Source of the DNA: Symsagittifera roscoffensis
Lineage: Eukaryota > Xenacoelomorpha > Acoela > Convolutidae
NCBI RefSeq assembly: GCF_963678635.1
Contig: NC_087065.1
Span: 43,525,430 to 43,589,429 of the forward strand
Reading direction: 5' to 3'
DNA: 64,000 nt
Part shown: in pieces, positions 62,811-64,000 of the stretch
Numbering within the stretch: the first letter of the stretch is position 1
Layout of the letters: every line of letters starts with the position of its first letter
Made by a program: the position numbers and the translations under genes
The notes under the pieces: model-generated
Databases searched by the model: none
Told to the model about the DNA's origin: nothing
Seen by the model: only the letters and a program-made list of their open reading frames with translations

Positions 62811-63999
62811 TCACTTCACAAGCAGGATCCACTATCAAATAGTCTCCCTCTTGCATGTCCGCTGGGATGCACCCATCCTCTGACGAGGCATTGTGTGGTT
62901 TGATATTCTCGTAATGAGCTGCTCTTCCAGTGCTCAGTCGATAAAAACGACCTCCTTGGTGCACCTCTGTTATCTGAAATGGACCACGCCATTTCTTTAA
63001 TAATTTCTTGGTTCCTTTTGGTGGAACCACTTCCTGGAACACCCAGACGTAGTCGCCAACTGAGTAGGCTTTCGCATCAGCTGTCCTTTTGTCAAACCTC
63101 CTTTTTTGTCTAATTTGCGCCTGTTGCGTATTCCTCCTGCATAAGTCATTGAGATCCTGCTGTCTTCTAATAACATCCCGCACGTACGTTTGCGGTGCTG
63201 TCCTCTTCCCCTCATATTCAGGGTAGAAAAACGTCAACGGGAGCGCTTTTTCATGACCCGTTAACATCATGTGCGGACTTATTCCCGTGGTGGAATGCTC
63301 CGTACTGTTGTAAGCACCCATCACTTGCGGCAGGTGCTTGTCCCAGTCATCCATGTAACGCGAGCAATAGACTCTCAGCATGGATACCAGTGTGCGATTT
63401 TGCCTCTCGACTAGGCCATTCGTTTGCGGGTGATAAGTGGTCGAGTGGGCCTGCGCTACCTGCGACCTTTTCATTAACTCCTTCGTGAGATCGCCCACGA
63501 ATGCTTTGCCATTGTCCGATTGGAACGTGATGGGGCAGCCATGCCTCGCTATCCACACATTTATCAAATGATCGCATGTTTCTTCCGCCGATGCTGTCAT
63601 GCAGGGTGCTGCCTCCGCATACTTCGTAAAATGGTCGATCATTACCAGCACCTGATTATAGCCCGTTGCTGTCATACAGATTTTCTGATGATCAATTTGC
63701 ACCACTTCGTTGAAACCTGACGACTCTATTGACTGTAGGGGGAACCTTAGCTTCCTGGGATCCTTCGCCTGCTGACATGACAGGCATGCTGCGATCCACT
63801 TCTCACAAGCCTTCTTCAATCCCGGCCATTCGAATCGTTTCTGTATCCTGTTATACACTTTGTCCACGCCTTGATGGCCCATCTGATCATGTGAGCGAAA
63901 GAGCAATTCGGTCTGGTACAACTGTGGTAACACTATTGAATTGTATTTATAGAGGACCTTGTCCTCCTCTTTTCGTTTGCAGGCTACGATTCCGTCCAT
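62776..63999 (-). CDS. Element C integrase (N-terminus beyond window)
   Basis: 407 codons open to the window edge. Zinc finger (FRSHDQMGHQG, AACLSCQQAK), catalytic core with VVQIDHQK, FQSDNGKAF and NGLVERQN at D-x35-E spacing, then AYSVGDYVWVFQ and the KKWRGPF module. Unlike A, it keeps the 10 bp that join core and C-terminal module. The frame is lost near 62783 through a 2-bp deletion. The catalytic residues are intact. Confidence 0.93.
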   Translation of the reverse strand: MDGIVACKRKEEDKVLYKYNSIVLPQLYQTELLFRSHDQMGHQGVDKVYNRIQKRFEWPGLKKACEKWIAACLSCQQAKDPRKLRFPLQSIESSGFNEVVQIDHQKICMTATGYNQVLVMIDHFTKYAEAAPCMTASAEETCDHLINVWIARHGCPITFQSDNGKAFVGDLTKELMKRSQVAQAHSTTYHPQTNGLVERQNRTLVSMLRVYCSRYMDDWDKHLPQVMGAYNSTEHSTTGISPHMMLTGHEKALPLTFFYPEYEGKRTAPQTYVRDVIRRQQDLNDLCRRNTQQAQIRQKRRFDKRTADAKAYSVGDYVWVFQEVVPPKGTKKLLKKWRGPFQITEVHQGGRFYRLSTGRAAHYENIKPHNASSEDGCIPADMQEGDYLIVDPACEVNERGTRDKNDG

Positions 64000-64000
64000 G

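Larger units (their letters stand above)
50598..64000 (-). mobile_element. Element C: giant LTR element, close relative of A, 5' part beyond the window
   Basis: From the left: 3' LTR (50598-51478), 3' untranslated region, ORF2 (61095-52224), intergenic 449 bp, ORF1 tail with macrodomain-like module, integrase to the window end. The order and most of the sequence match A. Its left edge lies in ORF2 of B, so it probably also inserted into B. The lesions are private: in-frame stops and two frameshifts in ORF2, and a 2-bp deletion in the integrase tail. Confidence 0.92.

Overview
The window is eukaryotic, almost certainly an invertebrate animal genome, and consists entirely of nested and decayed LTR retrotransposons. 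I see no host gene, tRNA, rRNA or CRISPR. The coding capacity belongs to one family of Ty3/Gypsy-type elements that are unusually large (about 23.5 kb without a later duplication). Each element has two long genes. ORF1 encodes Gag, protease, reverse transcriptase, RNase H and integrase, followed by an acidic tail and a C-terminal macrodomain-like module. ORF2 is about 8.9 kb (about 2,967 codons) and encodes an SGNH-hydrolase domain, a second degenerate SGNH-like fold and a large region I do not recognise. The species cannot be named from this sequence.

Layout from left to right. (1) 1-9143, + strand: old, heavily decayed element D (integrase, tail, ORF2). (2) 8521-17617: three and a third tandem copies of a unit of about 2.76 kb, made of the ORF2 tail of D plus a hairpin-rich non-coding spacer. 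(3) 17618-19880, - strand: 3' part of ORF2 of element B. (4) 19881-45022, - strand: element A, complete from LTR to LTR, inserted into ORF2 of B. Its left end carries a later 1.65-kb tandem duplication that copies the junction and the LTR. (5) 45023-50597, - strand: the rest of the surviving ORF2 of B. (6) 50598-64000, - strand: element C, a close relative of A, running from its 3' LTR to integrase, where the window ends. C also abuts B ORF2 sequence, so it probably sits in the same B copy.

How the parts would have worked together: the LTRs (881-884 bp, TG...CA ends, TATA box on the - strand) drive the genomic RNA. A candidate tRNA primer site lies just inside the 5' LTR of A, and a candidate polypurine tract lies just inside the 3' LTR. 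ORF1 supplies particle, copying and integration functions. ORF2 has no visible signal peptide or membrane segment, so it is not an obvious envelope gene. A and C carry different premature stops and frameshifts in ORF2, so their common ancestor had an open 2.9-kb-codon frame that was kept under selection. The three subfamilies (A/C, B, D) keep the same ORF2 domain order despite strong divergence. ORF1-ORF2 linkage is seen in A, C and D; only ORF2 of B is present here.

The most interesting material is the two-gene giant element itself, the macrodomain and SGNH cargo, internal copies of the polypurine-tract sequence within coding DNA, and structured RNA-like motifs in the 5' leader and between the two genes.
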